Of a stretch of DNA of 64,000 nt, positions 10,303-22,599 are shown piece after piece. A program made the translations under genes and the position numbers. Source of the DNA: Notolepis coatsorum (lineage: Eukaryota; Chordata; Actinopteri; Aulopiformes; Paralepididae); contig OZ020592.1 in assembly GCA_963971535.1 (NCBI GenBank), positions 52,060,213 through 52,124,212 of the forward strand, given 5' to 3'. The notes beneath the pieces are model-generated. The model was not told where the DNA came from. It did no database searches and saw nothing but the letters and a program-made list of their open reading frames with translations. Every line of letters begins with the position of its first letter. Positions within the stretch are counted from its first letter, which is position 1.

Positions 10303-10600
10303 AGCAAGTGATCCAAAGACACCATACCATTGCACTCTGCAATACCATAAAGATGCAGACTTGTCACAGACTAAGGAGTGGCTGAGTGGGCAACCAGACA
10401 AAGTACAGCTTAATGCTACCAATATCATATTGGGGCCGCAAAGAGCAGCGCTACGTATTGCACGGAGCGAATATCTGCATAAAGAACACGAGATTGCGGA
10501 CAGTGTTCCCCATTTGACTTTAAAGGTAGCCAACACGTGCGATCAGCAGCACATTGGCGAGATGATGAAAAAAGCGGAAGGAATTAAATTTGAACAGATG
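10226..10600 (+). CDS. 2H phosphoesterase / CNPase-like domain at the start of pol
   Basis: This is the N-terminal part of the frame that carries RT. It opens after a stop at 10223-10225. Two motifs of the 2H superfamily are visible: HCTL (His codon 10328-10330) and HLTL (His codon 10511-10513), 61 residues apart, each at the end of a predicted strand, with a strand-like VQLNATNIIL stretch between. In 2H enzymes the two HxT/Sx motifs form the catalytic site that opens cyclic phosphates or 2'-5' bonds; CNPase and viral 2-5A-degrading proteins belong here. The spacing is shorter than the roughly 80 residues usual in that superfamily. The domain occupies the protease-RT junction, where some other retroviruses carry dUTPase. 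Motifs are seen; the enzyme activity is inference. Confidence 0.55.
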
Positions 10601-13600
10601 AAAGAAAACAAACTGATCTGGATAAGCCCCGACAAAAGGTTTATTAAGATCATGGTCCAAGGCACAGGGATGGGTCGCCCCCAAACTGTGCAATTATCCC
10701 AAGAGACAATGGGAGAATTCCCTAACGCATTGAGCCTCCAGGAGGACATGATGAAGGCGGTGCCAGAGAAGCTGTGGTCAAAAAACAGCACTGACATTGG
10801 ATTAATCAAGTCCGCTCAACCTGTGAGAGTGGAGCTTAGACCAGGGGCCACCCTGCCTTGGAAAAATCAGTACCCACTGAAGGAGAAAGCGGTGGCTGGA
10901 ATCGAGCCACAAATCAAAGGACTTTTGACAGCGGGAATCCTACAGAAAACAACTAATCCCCGGAGCAACACGCCGTTGCTACCCGTGGAGAAACCTGATA
11001 CCTCGTACCGGTTGGTACACGATTTGAGGGCTGTCAACGAGGTTTTACTTGACTATCCCGCGGATGTCCCCGACCCCCATACGCTATTGACATTTATCCC
11101 ATCGCAAGCTGAATATTTTACGGTTATAGATTTGTGTAGTGCATATTTTAGTGTACCCTTGAGCAAGGAGTGCCAGCATTTTTTTGGTTTTACCTATAAA
11201 AATTAGCATTATGAGTATACTAGAATCCCTCAGGGACTAAAGCATTCGCCACACATATTTAACAAAATCCTAAGGGAGGACTTAGACGGGTTGGATACAA
11301 TATTGACCTCTAGGTTCATTCAGTACATGGATGATCTTATACTGTGTGCAGACGATCAGACAACATGTCATTGCGACTCCGTAAAACTGTTGCAGCTATT
11401 GGCTGAAAAAGGCCACAAAGTGTCTTTGAAGAAATTGCAGTATTGTAAACCTAAAGTGATCTATTTAGGACAAACAATTTCACAGGGCCATCGGGCTATT
11501 TCGGAAGAACATTTGGTTGCCATTAAGATGGCTCCCAAACCTGTGACGGTAAGACAAATGATGGGATTTTTGGGGATCACAGGGTACAGTTCTCCATGGG
11601 TCGAAAACTATACTGAAATAGTGAAACCATTAAGAGACATGATGAAAGAGGCGGGTGTTGATAAGCTGAGTAGCAAAGTGGTTTGGACTGAGGATGATTT
11701 ACGGGCGTTTGAAACAATCAAGTCCCGACTGTTAGAAGCGCCAGCCCTGGCTTTGCCTAACTATACCAAGAAATTCATATTATACGTCTCTTCCTCTCCA
11801 GATCAGAAGCAGGCATGCGCGGTGTTGACCCAGGACACCGGGGTGGGGGCGCGACCACAGCCGATGGCGTACTACTCCATTGCCTACTCGGAAGTCGAGA
11901 TGGGGATGGCTCCCTGCTACCGGGAAATGGCTGGAGTCTATACAATGTACGAGAAAGCCGCAAGTATCATGATGGGATATCCAGTGGATATCATGGTGAG
12001 GCATGACTTAAAGAGTCTGTTGGAGTGCGGTAAATATGCACTAACGATGCCTCGCATTAGACATTATTACAGGCTTTTGGAACAGGAAGATGTAACTCTG
12101 GTCAGGTGTTCCATAACGAACCCGGCAGCGGACATCCCTACGCCTGAGGATGGAGAACCTCACGACTGTGTGGCCGAAGCCGAGAGGTACTCTAAACTCA
12201 GAGTAGACTTGCAGGCTTTTCCATTTAGCAGTCCAGATCTGGAACTATGGACTGACGGCTCTTGTTATCAAGTTGGTGAGGGACTAAAAGCAGGCTACTC
12301 CGTGATAAGGTCACAGGGTGACGGGTTTGTGGTAGAAAAGGCTGAAGCTTTAGCACAACCCTGCTCAGCTCAGCTAGCAGAATTAGTCGCACTGACTGAA
12401 GCATGTAAAATGGCAGAGGGCAAAACTGTGAATATTCATACAGACTCGGCATATGCACAAGGAATCGCATTTTTATTTGGCACGGTATGGAAAGGGAGAG
12501 GATTCAAGAAAGCCGATGGAAGCGCCATAAAACATTGTAGCCAGATTAAGAATTTGTTAGAAGCAATTATGAAACCAAAGCAGATTGCAATAATCAAGTG
12601 TGCTGCTCATCAGACAGACGAGTCCAAAATAACTCGAGGAAACAATAGAGCAGATGAAGCTGCCAAGGAAGTGACAGGTGCTGACAGGGCAGGTAAGGTC
12701 TTGGTTATCACACACAAAGTTGAGTTAGAGGACAAGATAACTTACAAGGATGTTTTGACTTTCCAGGAGGAGGCTAGTCAGGTAGAAAGGAACCTCTGGG
12801 TAACCAGGGGGGCTAGTCAGGATGTTTTAGGTTTATGGCGCAGCCACAGTGGATTTGTGGTGGCTCCTGCTGGCCTGGTCGGACTGCTGATCCACACGGC
12901 TCATGACTTCTGTCATGCTCATCGGGGAGAGGTGAGGAGAAAAGAATATGGCTTTTGGGCGCCAGATTTAACCAGTCAAATTGATCATGTGATACAGAGA
13001 TGTACGGTATGTTTGAAAAATAATATACGTAAGGGGATTAGTGTGTCACCAGGGCATATCCCCATGCCCAATGGCCCAATGCGAGACCTTGTAATTGATT
13101 ACATTGACATGATTAAACCAATTAATCAGAAGAGATATATTCTTGTCGTTGTCTGTCGTTTTTCAAGATGGGTGGAGGCGTGTGCCACCCGGCACAAGGA
13201 TGCAGCATCGGTGGCCAAGTTCTTATGCCAAGAGGTGTGTCCCCATTTTGGAATAATGGACAGAATCAGCTCGGACAATGGAAAAGAATTTGTCGACAAA
13301 ACTGTACGTTTACTACTCCAACATTTAGGCGTAAAACAGCGATTGGGGGCGTTTATCATCCGCAGAGCCAGGGGTTGGTGGAACGCATGAACGGGACACT
13401 AAAAAACAAATTGGTTAAGATATGTCAACACACAGGTTTGAATTGGCTAAACGCTCTCCCATTAGCATTGATGGCGTGTGGTTCGAGCGAAATTCGTGGT
13501 CTGCGCTTGACACCGCACGAAATGATGTTAGGTCGTTGCATGGTAGTGCCAGGCTTGCGCGCGACAGGCAAAGGTCCAAGTTTGGACATCCTGGACAATG

Positions 13601-14208
13601 ATATGCGCGAGTACGTGAAATACATGTCAAAGATCCACGAAAATATTCTGGATCATGTCTCCAGTAGACAGGAGCATGAAACCGGGGAGGAGGTGAATAG
13701 GCAGAGTACACCTCAAATCATACCGGGCGACTACGTTTATGTTAAAGTATTTAGGCGTAAATGGTATGGCGCCCGACGAGAAGGGCCATACAAAGTCGTC
13801 CGAGCCACCGAAAGGGCTTTACAGGTTGAAGGGTCGCCGATGTGGTTTCATATTTCGCATTGCGTAAAATCTGTAGATATTGGCCAAGAATGGGAATCTG
13901 AACCACGGGCCCTTGAGCAAGAAACCGGCGCGGCGCAACCCCTAAACGAAGGAGAAGATGCGAACGATTATGGGGAGCCAGACAGAGGGCAACACGATTG
14001 GCCACCGGTAGGGGATGAGGGATTCCTACAGGAGCCAGACAGAGGAGAGGATTATGAATTGGAACATAATGATTTCTCCTCTGTGGACTTGGATGGTGTA
14101 CCAAAAGGACCGGAGGGAACCGTGCTTAGCACAGGCCCAGAAAGAGATTCTCGACCGCAACGAGTTCGACCGCAACGAGTTATTAAGAAACCTCTAAGGT
14201 ACACATAG
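10226..14208 (+). pseudogene. pol: Retroviral Pol: 2H-like domain, RT, RNase H, integrase; broken
   Basis: Domains in order: the 2H-like segment (10226-10600), RT (about 10800-11600), connection, RNase H (about 12230-12690) and integrase (about 12880-13900). RT shows LPVEKPD..YRLVHDLR, the YMDD catalytic motif (about 11324-11335) and a thumb region. RNase H shows WTDGS, AELVAL, HTDSAY and NRADE. Integrase has an HHCC zinc site ending CTVC (about 13002), Asp in the YIDM region, Asp in SSDNG (about 13275) and a GPY motif (about 13786). Breaks: an in-frame TAG at 11204-11206 inside RT, and a frameshift at about 13335-13350 that separates the second catalytic Asp from the catalytic Glu (about 13381). 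The GPY motif and length fit gamma/epsilon pol. Confidence 0.9.
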
Positions 14209-14714
14209 GAAAAAGTAAGGAAAAGCTAAATGATAGTCCATGGAGAGAGCGTGTATATATTTTTTGATTATTGAGCTCTGTCCTTTCTTAGAAGTGTTTA
14301 ATTTTAATGCGATGCAATAATCTTTTCTTTCAGAGTTAGCCGCACAAAACAGACATGTTTGGTTAACTACACATAAGTATAGCAAAAAGCTGATAACTGG
14401 TCCGATGTTCTTTTTGTATAAAGAGACGGACCTAGACGGATGTCTACTTTAAATAACTGATAAAACTGATAAATTGTGTCAACTTCAACTAACTGGTAAT
14501 TGTTAATTGTGTGAGTGAACTTAAAATTGTGTCAACTTCAACTAACTGATAATCGTTAATTGTGTGAGTGAACTAACGAGGGTGTTGAAAGCATTTGGCA
14601 CTAACAAATATGAACTGTGCGTTAGAGGATTCTTTAGATATTTGGTTCTTATGTGATTTGGCTAAACAGTTAAAAGGTTAAGGTATTTGTACAATGTACG
14701 AACAGTTTGATTGA
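14209..14714 (+). other. 3' internal region of ERV1: splice acceptor and tandem duplication
   Basis: A strong acceptor, a T-rich tract ending CTTTCAG (AG 14332-14333), lies 125 bases after pol. A 53-bp unit containing AATTGTGTCAACTTCAAC is tandemly duplicated at 14471-14575. No env is present here, the place where other retroviruses carry it. Confidence 0.5.
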
Positions 14715-15092
14715 GAAAATACTAACAAGAATATTGGGGATATAGAATCCCCAAACCGAGGACCTGTGGTGGATATCCCAAGCAAAATGTATACATGTAC
14801 AGGGCTGTCGTCCGCTACAGAGTCGTTGGTGAACAAGGGTAACATTGCATCATACATTTCTAATCCAAGAGGTGTCTTCAACCCCCGCCTGGAGAGGGAG
14901 GGGTGGAGGGGACACAAATTGGATCAGCACATAGTTGTAAAAACGGGCGATACTCAGCCTTTTTCTCTGTCTCTCTGCAAAGATAAACACAGAGTAGAGG
15001 CTTGGGGACAGAGTAAATTAGCATATCAAAGGGCCCAAGATCCTGTTGGCAAGTTAAAGATAGATTCTGAACCATATGATGTTGATTTATAG
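14715..15092 (+). CDS. Unknown ORF overlapping U3 of ERV1
   Basis: An open frame of about 125 codons runs from after a stop at 14712-14714 to TAG at 15090-15092, through the polypurine tract and about 150 bases into the LTR. There is no ATG near its start (internal ATG at 14787), so it would need splicing, for instance to the acceptor at 14333. I do not recognise the product; it has a hydrophilic, Lys/Asp-rich C-terminus. In the 5' LTR the same stretch carries two substitutions and one inserted base that shifts its frame. It could be a 3' accessory gene reaching into U3 as nef or sag do, a relic of a lost gene, or chance. Confidence 0.3.
   Translation, partial: ENTNKNIGDIESPNRGPVVDIPSKMYTCTGLSSATESLVNKGNIASYISNPRGVFNPRLEREGWRGHKLDQHIVVKTGDTQPFSLSLCKDKHRVEAWGQSKLAYQRAQDPVGKLKIDSEPYDVDL
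14889..14911 (+). promoter_or_regulatory. Polypurine tract of ERV1
   Basis: GGAGAGGGAGGGG followed by TGGAGGGGA, an almost pure purine run just before LTR similarity starts; expected plus-strand primer. Confidence 0.7.
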
Positions 15093-15629
15093 CTGGCTAT
15101 AGGGAACCAGCCTCAATAGAACAATCAGGAACAGGAAGAAACACCCGCCAGGCGGAGTGGAAATACCCACCTACCCCCCTCTCTCTAAGGGTGGGGGAGA
15201 ATAACACCTCCAACAGACGGTGGCCAGGTGGCTTCAAGATGACTCAGAGAATGACACACATTTACCCTCACGTATAGTCTTGTTAATCTTAAACAATCAA
15301 TAGAGAAACACTTGTTTAGACACATTTCTGCCAAGCGGGCAAACTTAACTTCAGAAATATATATTTTAACTAGGAACAAACACTGAAGAATCTTCTAACC
15401 AGCAATACACAGTCAGGCTATTAAGAGCCAACCTATGCCTTTAGAAGGGCATTTCCGTCAGGCTATTAAGAGCCAACCTATGCCTTAATAAGGACATATC
15501 CTGGTAGATAAGCTAAAAAAGGCTGCTACCAAGTTTCACCCAATCAAAAGTGTGGGTGGGCTAAAAACGGCCGCCACACTGGTCCTCCAATTGGAAGCTC
15601 TCTCTCTCATAGAAAGGTCCGCCCTTCCT

Positions 15630-16129
15630 TTTTTTTTTTTTTTTTGGTCCTTTTCCCCCTCCATTTTCCTCCGATTTTCTCCCATCCCAATGTTAGTCGT
15701 ATGCCAATTCCCAGTCCCTTCCTGGTCGCTGCGCACTTACCCCCCACAGTCAGATCATCTGGGAGAGTGGAGACTACCACGACCACGTGCTTCCTCCGAC
15801 ACACGTCCAGCCAATCACCGCTTCTTTTCACCTGGCAGCGCGGATTCTCATCGAGAGGGCGTAGCGTGTGGGAGGACCACACTATCCCCCTCGAGTCCTA
15901 TCCGCGCTTAGCAGGCGCCCCGACCAAACTGTAGGAGTCGCTGTTTACAACGACCCGGACCCACCCCGCCAGCTTCTCCCACCCTCTAATACAGCCAATT
16001 GTATTAGTGCAGACGGCCAGCCAAGCTGGTGACAACCCCGGAGCTGTGAGCTGGATTCGAACAGGCGAATCCAGCTCACAGCTCCGGGGCTGGTGACGAA
16101 CGCAATCTCCGCTCGGCCACCTAACCGCA
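15630..16129 (-). mobile_element. tRNA-derived SINE in the 3' LTR
   Basis: On the minus strand the element begins near 16129 with a tRNA-like head: A box GTGGCCGAGCGG and B box GTTCGAATCC (Leu/Ser type). After a roughly 500-base body it ends in a poly(A) tail, read as poly(T) at 15630-15645 on the + strand. The 13-bp target duplication GGTCCGCCCTTCC flanks it (15617-15629 and about 16130-16142). The empty site survives in the 5' LTR near 682-694. Confidence 0.85.
16036..16089. other. Perfect 24-bp hairpin around the SINE B box
   Basis: CCCCGGAGCTGTGAGCTGG... at 16036-16059 pairs without mismatch with 16066-16089 across a 6-base loop; the B box lies in the loop-proximal stem. Much longer than a tRNA T arm. 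Confidence 0.85.
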
Positions 16130-16763
16130 AGGTCCGCCCTTCCTGACGTAATGCTGGGGGAGGAGTTAGTCTTTAAAGTGAGCGGTTCAGAGACAGAGAG
16201 ACACACAACAGAAAACAACACGACCAGAAGCTTGTTTTTCCCCCTACTGGACGAGAATGACGACGGCGCGTTGAGACGAGCACCAGCGAACCAACGAGGA
16301 GGAGCCGAGAGAGATTCTTTTATTTTAAGTGAATTTTAGTCTGAAACTCACAGCCGATGGCACAGTATCGGGCATGATTGGATTTCATTGCATTGTTTTT
16401 CATTCAAATCTTTTGTTATTAACGCTGGGATTCCATTAAAACCGTATCCTTACAATAACTCCTCTCTGACTCCTTTTTCCAACCGCCGTCTCTTTGTCGT
16501 CGCTTTAAACCACTTAGCTGGTTTTTGAAAATACATAGGGCTTTTAAGAGATAATACACAATGCAGAGCAGGCCGGTTCTGATTCATCAGAACTGAATAT
16601 AGCCCCTTTGTGACTTCAAACGCAAACCGAACTATAATGAGGACCAAACAACCGAACCATGGTCCTCTTGAAAAGTTGGGACTCGGTTCGTTTCAATCGA
16701 ACTATAGTACCTAATCCAGGAAGCAAAGTAGCCTACTCCTCTCTAGACTGGCGCCGCACGCGG

Positions 16764-17300
<537 letters not shown>

Positions 17301-17772
17301 TCTACTCTCTAGTCAACTAGTGCCGTGCTCGTAATAGTATCTCTCTCATTACGCTGCCGGCAACTGATTACGTTTGTGAGTGCTATAGTCCAATAGATGC
17401 GACAGCATGTCCTTTGTTTACAAATTAGATCCGCACCAAACAGGGTAGTGTGAACGGGACTGAACGCAGACCAAAATCAAACAATGTATCATTTTCACAT
17501 TTGGTCCAGGGATAGTCCGGACTATCCACGGATAGTCCGGACTTTCTGGTGGACCAAATGTGAAAATGATACATTGTTTGATTTTGGTCTGCGTTCAGTC
17601 CCGTTCACACTACCCTGTTTGGTGCGGATCTAATTTGTAAACAAAGGACATGCTGTCGCATCTATTGGACTATAGCACTCACAAACGTAATCAGTTGCCG
17701 GCAGCGTAATGAGAGAGATACTATTACGAGCACGGCACTAGTTGACTAGAGAGTAGAGAGTAGAGAGTAGAG

Positions 17773-17852
<80 letters not shown>

Positions 17853-18187
17853 GACCGAGACCGTTCCTTCCTGCGTAAGCTGTCAACTACTAGACAGCTG
17901 CATAGAAGCAGCTCGAGATGCGTTGTTGTTACAGAGCTGGTCCACGCTGCTATTATGAAATGACCCAAAAAGTATGTACGCTTTTTTTGTCTTTATCTGA
18001 GAGAATGTCCGCGAATGTCCTCCTCACGCAGGAGAAAGTTGGCGTGTGTGTTCGTCTTCACAAACACAACGACTGCAAAAAGTCGAGTCCCATGGATATT
18101 ATTGCAAGAGATAAATCATACATATTATGAAAAGCCAATCTGTTGTTTAGAATTTGGATGGGGGGTCCGCGCGCGCCGCAAGTCTAG

Positions 18188-18275
<88 letters not shown>

Positions 18276-18429
18276 GAGAGAGACTGTCCGCGTGCGGCGC
18301 CAGTCTAGAGAGGAGTAGGCTACTTTGCTTCCTGGATTAGGTACTATAGTTCGATTGAAACGAACCGAGTCCCAACTTTTCAAGAGGACCATGGTTCGGT
18401 TGTTTGGTCCTCATTATAGTTCGGTTTGC

Positions 18430-18913
18430 GTTTGAAGTCACAAAGGGGCTATATTCAGTTCTGATGAATCAGAACCGGCCTGCTCTGCATTGTGTATTAT
18501 CTCTTAAAAGCCCTATGTATTTTCAAAAACCAGCTAAGTGGTTTAAAGCGACGACAAAGAGACGGCGGTTGGAAAAAGGAGTCAGAGAGGAGTTATTGTA
18601 AGGATACGGTTTTAATGGAATCCCAGCGTTAATAACAAAAGATTTGAATGAAAAACAATGCAATGAAATCCAATCATGCCCGATACTGTGCCATCGGCTG
18701 TGAGTTTCAGACTAAAATTCACTTAAAATAAAAGAATCTCTCTCGGCTCCTCCTCGTTGGTTCGCTGGTGCTCGTCTCAACGCGCCGTCGTCATTCTCGT
18801 CCAGTAGGGGGAAAAACAAGCTTCTGGTCGTGTTGTTTTCTGTTGTGTGTCTCTCTGTCTCTGAACCGCTCACTTTAAAGACTAACTCCTCCCCCAGCAT
18901 TACGTCAGGAAGG
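18430..18913 (-). repeat. Inverted copy of the ERV1 LTR 3' part
   Basis: Reverse complement of 16135-16618, present because of the palindrome, not because of a second integration. It ends inside the copied SINE. Confidence 0.9.
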
Positions 18914-19082
18914 GCGGACCTTGCGGTTAGGTGGCCGAGCGGAGATTGCGTTCGTCACCAGCCCCGGAGCTGTGAGCTGGATTCGCCTGTTCGAATCCAG
19001 CTCACAGCTCCGGGGTTGTCACCAGCTTGGCTGGCCGTCTGCACTAATACAATTGGCTGTATTAGAGGGTGGGAGAAGCTGG
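18914..19082 (+). mobile_element. SINE head copied into the right palindrome arm
   Basis: The tRNA-like head with A and B boxes in + orientation; the copy stops at GGAGAAGCTGG (19082), mid-element, which marks the palindrome boundary. Confidence 0.85.
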
Positions 19083-19397
19083 ACTTTCAGATGTGAACAC
19101 ACCCTGAGAGGACACGTGGGATGGGATGGATAATAGAGGATCCCATCACCTGGAAGGACCTTGGGTTTGACCAGTTAAGTAGGTAAGATTAAGGTTAAGG
19201 TTAAAGGAACACGACAACATTATGGGAAATGCGCTTACCGTCTTTTTCAGAGTCAGACAAGAAGATAGATATCAATTTCTTCTCTGTGCATTCAGTAGAA
19301 AGCTATCTGGCTGCAAGCCTAGCTGGAGATTTAAGCTAGGCTATTGGTCCGTATCTACTTCCATTAATTTGTGCTAAGCTAGGCTGGCCTACCATGA

Positions 19398-20957
19398 CCT
19401 GTTTGAACCACTCCAGTCTGGGTTCAGGGCTAAACACAGCACGAGACCGCCCTGATCAAGGTGACAAATGACCTCCTCATGGCTGCTGATGCTGGCAACA
19501 TCAACATCCTCATCCTACTGGACCTCTCAGCTGCCTTCGACACCATCTCACACTCAATCCTCCTAGACCGCCTGGAAAGTGTCCTTGGCATCACTGGTAC
19601 CCCCTTGTCCTGGTTCACATCCTACCTTACCAACAGGTGGCAGTATGTTTCCCTCGGGGGCTCCAGGTCAGCTCCAGCACTTGTTAAACAGGGTGTTCCC
19701 CAGGGTTCGGTGCTAGGTCCGCTCCTTTTTATGATTTACCTCCTCCCACTCGGTGACATCATAAGGAAACATGGCCTCCACTTCCACTTCTATGCAGACG
19801 ACACACAGCTTTACCTCCACACAGCTTTACCTCCACACCAAACCCTCGGCTCCCCTTCCTCCCCCCTCCCTCACTGCCTGCCTCCAGGACATAAAAACAT
19901 GGATGACCACCAACTTCCTTCAACTCAATAGTAAGAAGACTGAACTCATAGTTATAGCCTCCCCAGCCCTCCTCCAAAAGATCGACCACCTTGTTCTCTC
20001 CGTGGATGGCTACTCCATCTGCCCCTCCACAGAGGTAAGGAACCTGGGCGTAATACTGGACTCCACCCTCTCATTTCACCCTCACGTCAAGTCTGTCACC
20101 AGATCCGCCTTCTTCCACCTCAGAACCATCTCCCGCCTCCGTCCCTCACTCTCCGACACGTCAGCGGAAACACTCATTCACGCCTTCATCACTTCCCGCC
20201 TCGACTACTGTAACGGAATCCTTCTTGGTGCCTCCAAGAAGGTTCTGGATCGCTTACAGTACGTCCAAAACTCTGCTGTGAGGGTCCTCACGCGCACCAA
20301 ACCCTGGCAGCACATCACCCCCACCCTGCAAAAACTCCACTGGCTCCCCATCAACTACCGAATCCCCTACAAGATCCTCCTCCTCACCTACAAATCCCTG
20401 CACGGGTTGGCCCATTCCTACCTGACCAACCTACTCCACCCCTTCACTCCAGCACGAGGCCTCCGATCCTCCAACTCCGACCTCCTCACCATTCCCCGCA
20501 CCAGGCGTTCCACACTGGGAGACCGAGCTTTCGCTGCAGCTGCCCCCAGACTGTGGAACTCCCTCTCCCCCCTCATCCGAGGCTCTGACACCATCAACCT
20601 CTTCAAAACCAAGCTAAAAACCCACCTGTTCACACTTGCCTTCACGCAACACAGCCCCGCTCCCAAGTAGCTCACCCCTGACTTTTTTTTTTTTTTTTTT
20701 AAGCCACAGATTCCGTTGTTTTGTTTTGTTGTTTGTTTGTTTGTTAATTTCAACCACTTCATCCAATTGGACAGAACTTGCCTCCTTTTTTATCTTTTTT
20801 ATCTCTTTTATCTTATTTGTTTTTTCTTGTTGTTACTATACACAGATCTTTTATGTATTTTATTATATTTTTTCAATTTTATTTCTTATTTTTTCCATCC
20901 TTTCCTTGTACAGTGTCCTTGAGTCTGAGAAAGGCGCTTCTCTCTTAAAATCCAATC
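19398..20957 (+). pseudogene. L2/Rex1-type LINE ORF2 fragment (RT), 5'-truncated
   Basis: Begins inside the RT domain (QSGFR-like near 19415). It shows LLDLSAAFDTI (about 19518), the GVPQGSVLGPLLF block (about 19692) and the catalytic YADD (19790-19801), then the long C-terminal region with SRLDYCNG, HITPxLxKLHWLP and APRLWNSL motifs typical of L2/CR1-group LINEs, ending at the stop after 20667. A one-base loss near 19440 and a 16-bp tandem duplication (ACAGCTTTACCTCCAC, about 19806-19837) right after YADD shift the frame. The 3' UTR is T-rich and ends in an ATT repeat. Confidence 0.88.
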
Positions 20958-21240
<283 letters not shown>

Positions 21241-21364
21241 CTGAACGCACAGAGAGATAATTGGTATCTTATATCTTCTTGGCTGACTCTGGAGAAGTAA
21301 GTGCATTTCCCATAATGTTGGTGTGTTCCTTTAAGGGTGAGGTTAAAGCTAGGGCTAAGGTCAA

Positions 21365-21545
21365 GGTCAAGGTCAACTTTATTTATATAGCACATTTAAA
21401 ATCAACCGAAGTTGTACCAAAGTTCTGTACAATACAAAAACAGAAATACTAAAAGAAATACAAAATACAGTATACACACAAAGTCATATAACTACAATAA
21501 AGTTTAAAAGACAATCACGACACGACCAAGGGATGTGTGGCTTAC
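21365..21545 (-). mobile_element. LINE 3' tail fragment
   Basis: Read on the minus strand it ends AAATGTGCTATATAAATAAA followed by GTTGACCTTGACCTT, the usual 3' end of fish L2/Rex-type LINEs and their SINEs. No coding part is left. Confidence 0.55.
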
Positions 21546-22595
21546 CAAGCCTCAGGGCTAAGGTGAGGGATAGGTTTACAAGCAAATGATTGGGTGAAAT
21601 CTATGAAAATGTAAATCTATGAGTTAGTGGCCCAGCTCGGCTAACGAGGGACCACTTACTGTCTTACTCCTTCCTTACTGGCGATGGGATCTAGACACTA
21701 AGCTTCGTGGGGAATTGGCCCTCAGCACCAAAACTCCTCTGATTTGTTTAACTTGTTGTAGCGTGACCTAAGGCTGATGTTAAAACTCTTGACTTGACTT
21801 GATGTTTGATTCTGCCCTGCACAAGTCTTTGTTCCGCCCTGAATCCGGGACTCCTAGCGGTATGCTGATTAATGCTGACCAAGCTATTTTTGGATTGTTC
21901 GGCTGGTAAAATGGGATTATAGCCTCTGGGAAGAGAGAGAGCTGTACTACTGCTATTGGGCAAACTACAACTGTTACGCTCAGCCAGCCACTGGCATAAA
22001 ATACTAATCTAGTTCAGGGACTGCTGAATCCCCAAAAAGCTCTATATTTAAAAATAATATTGTACTTTTTGTTTTGCATGCCGGTGGTCAATCTCGAGCC
22101 AAAAGATGCAGATCAGTTATGTAGCTCAGCAATCATATCGGTACAATAACAAGGGATGCATCTAAGACCATTCGCCTTTAGTGTTGAGACTGTTAGTGTG
22201 AAACATCAACCCGTCTTGCATGTACAGTACACAGGCTCTGAATGTAAGAGAAGAAAACACAGGTCCATTGCCCCCGATGAAAGATAATTGCTGAAACCAT
22301 CACGTCACAGCAAGAGAAGAGAAGATTGTGCAGTTTTTTTTCTCTCCCCCCTGTCCCTCTCTTTAATAGTTCACAGGCAGAATGTACCACACAGACACTA
22401 CAGCGGAGATACACAGCATAGGCCAATGAGAATGTAAAGTGTGCGGGAGGCCCAGGGCAACACAGCTGCCTGCAGGCTGGAGTAGAGGCCGACCAGGGAG
22501 CAAGGGCCGACTCATTCACTCTGCAACAAAAACACACATGTGGCACGTGTTTCATCTCAGAAGTGGGTTTCTCTCACTAATCTGCCCGGTAACAG
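21546..22595. other. Intergenic; nothing recognised
   Basis: Unique-looking sequence without repeats, tRNA signals or convincing ORFs on either strand. Confidence 0.5.
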
Positions 22596-22599
22596 TTAG

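Larger units (their letters stand above)
1..16618 (+). mobile_element. ERV1: endogenous retrovirus with env upstream of gag-pol
   Basis: Two direct repeats of about 1.2 kb (1-1170, and about 14912-16618 once a SINE is discounted) flank retroviral env, gag, pro and pol in one orientation. Behind the left LTR lie a primer-binding site and a consensus splice donor; in front of the right LTR lies a polypurine tract. The left LTR is cut by the window edge by roughly 25 bases. By eye I count eight substitutions and one indel between the LTRs over about 1170 bases, so the insertion looks young. One zinc knuckle in Gag, same-frame UGA readthrough into protease, a GPY motif in integrase, and CXXC plus CX6CC in Env point to the gamma/epsilon retrovirus group. 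The order env-gag-pol is abnormal, and no LTR lies between env and gag. Confidence 0.85.
14912..16618 (+). repeat. 3' LTR of ERV1, interrupted by a SINE
   Basis: Repeats the left LTR from 14937 onward and ends at CTTCA (16618). It is interrupted at 15630-16129 by a SINE. The start is placed after the polypurine tract, because the left copy is cut by the window edge and cannot define it. Without the insertion it would be about 1.2 kb. The part from 16130 onward is repeated in inverted orientation at 18430-18910 by the palindrome. Confidence 0.85.
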
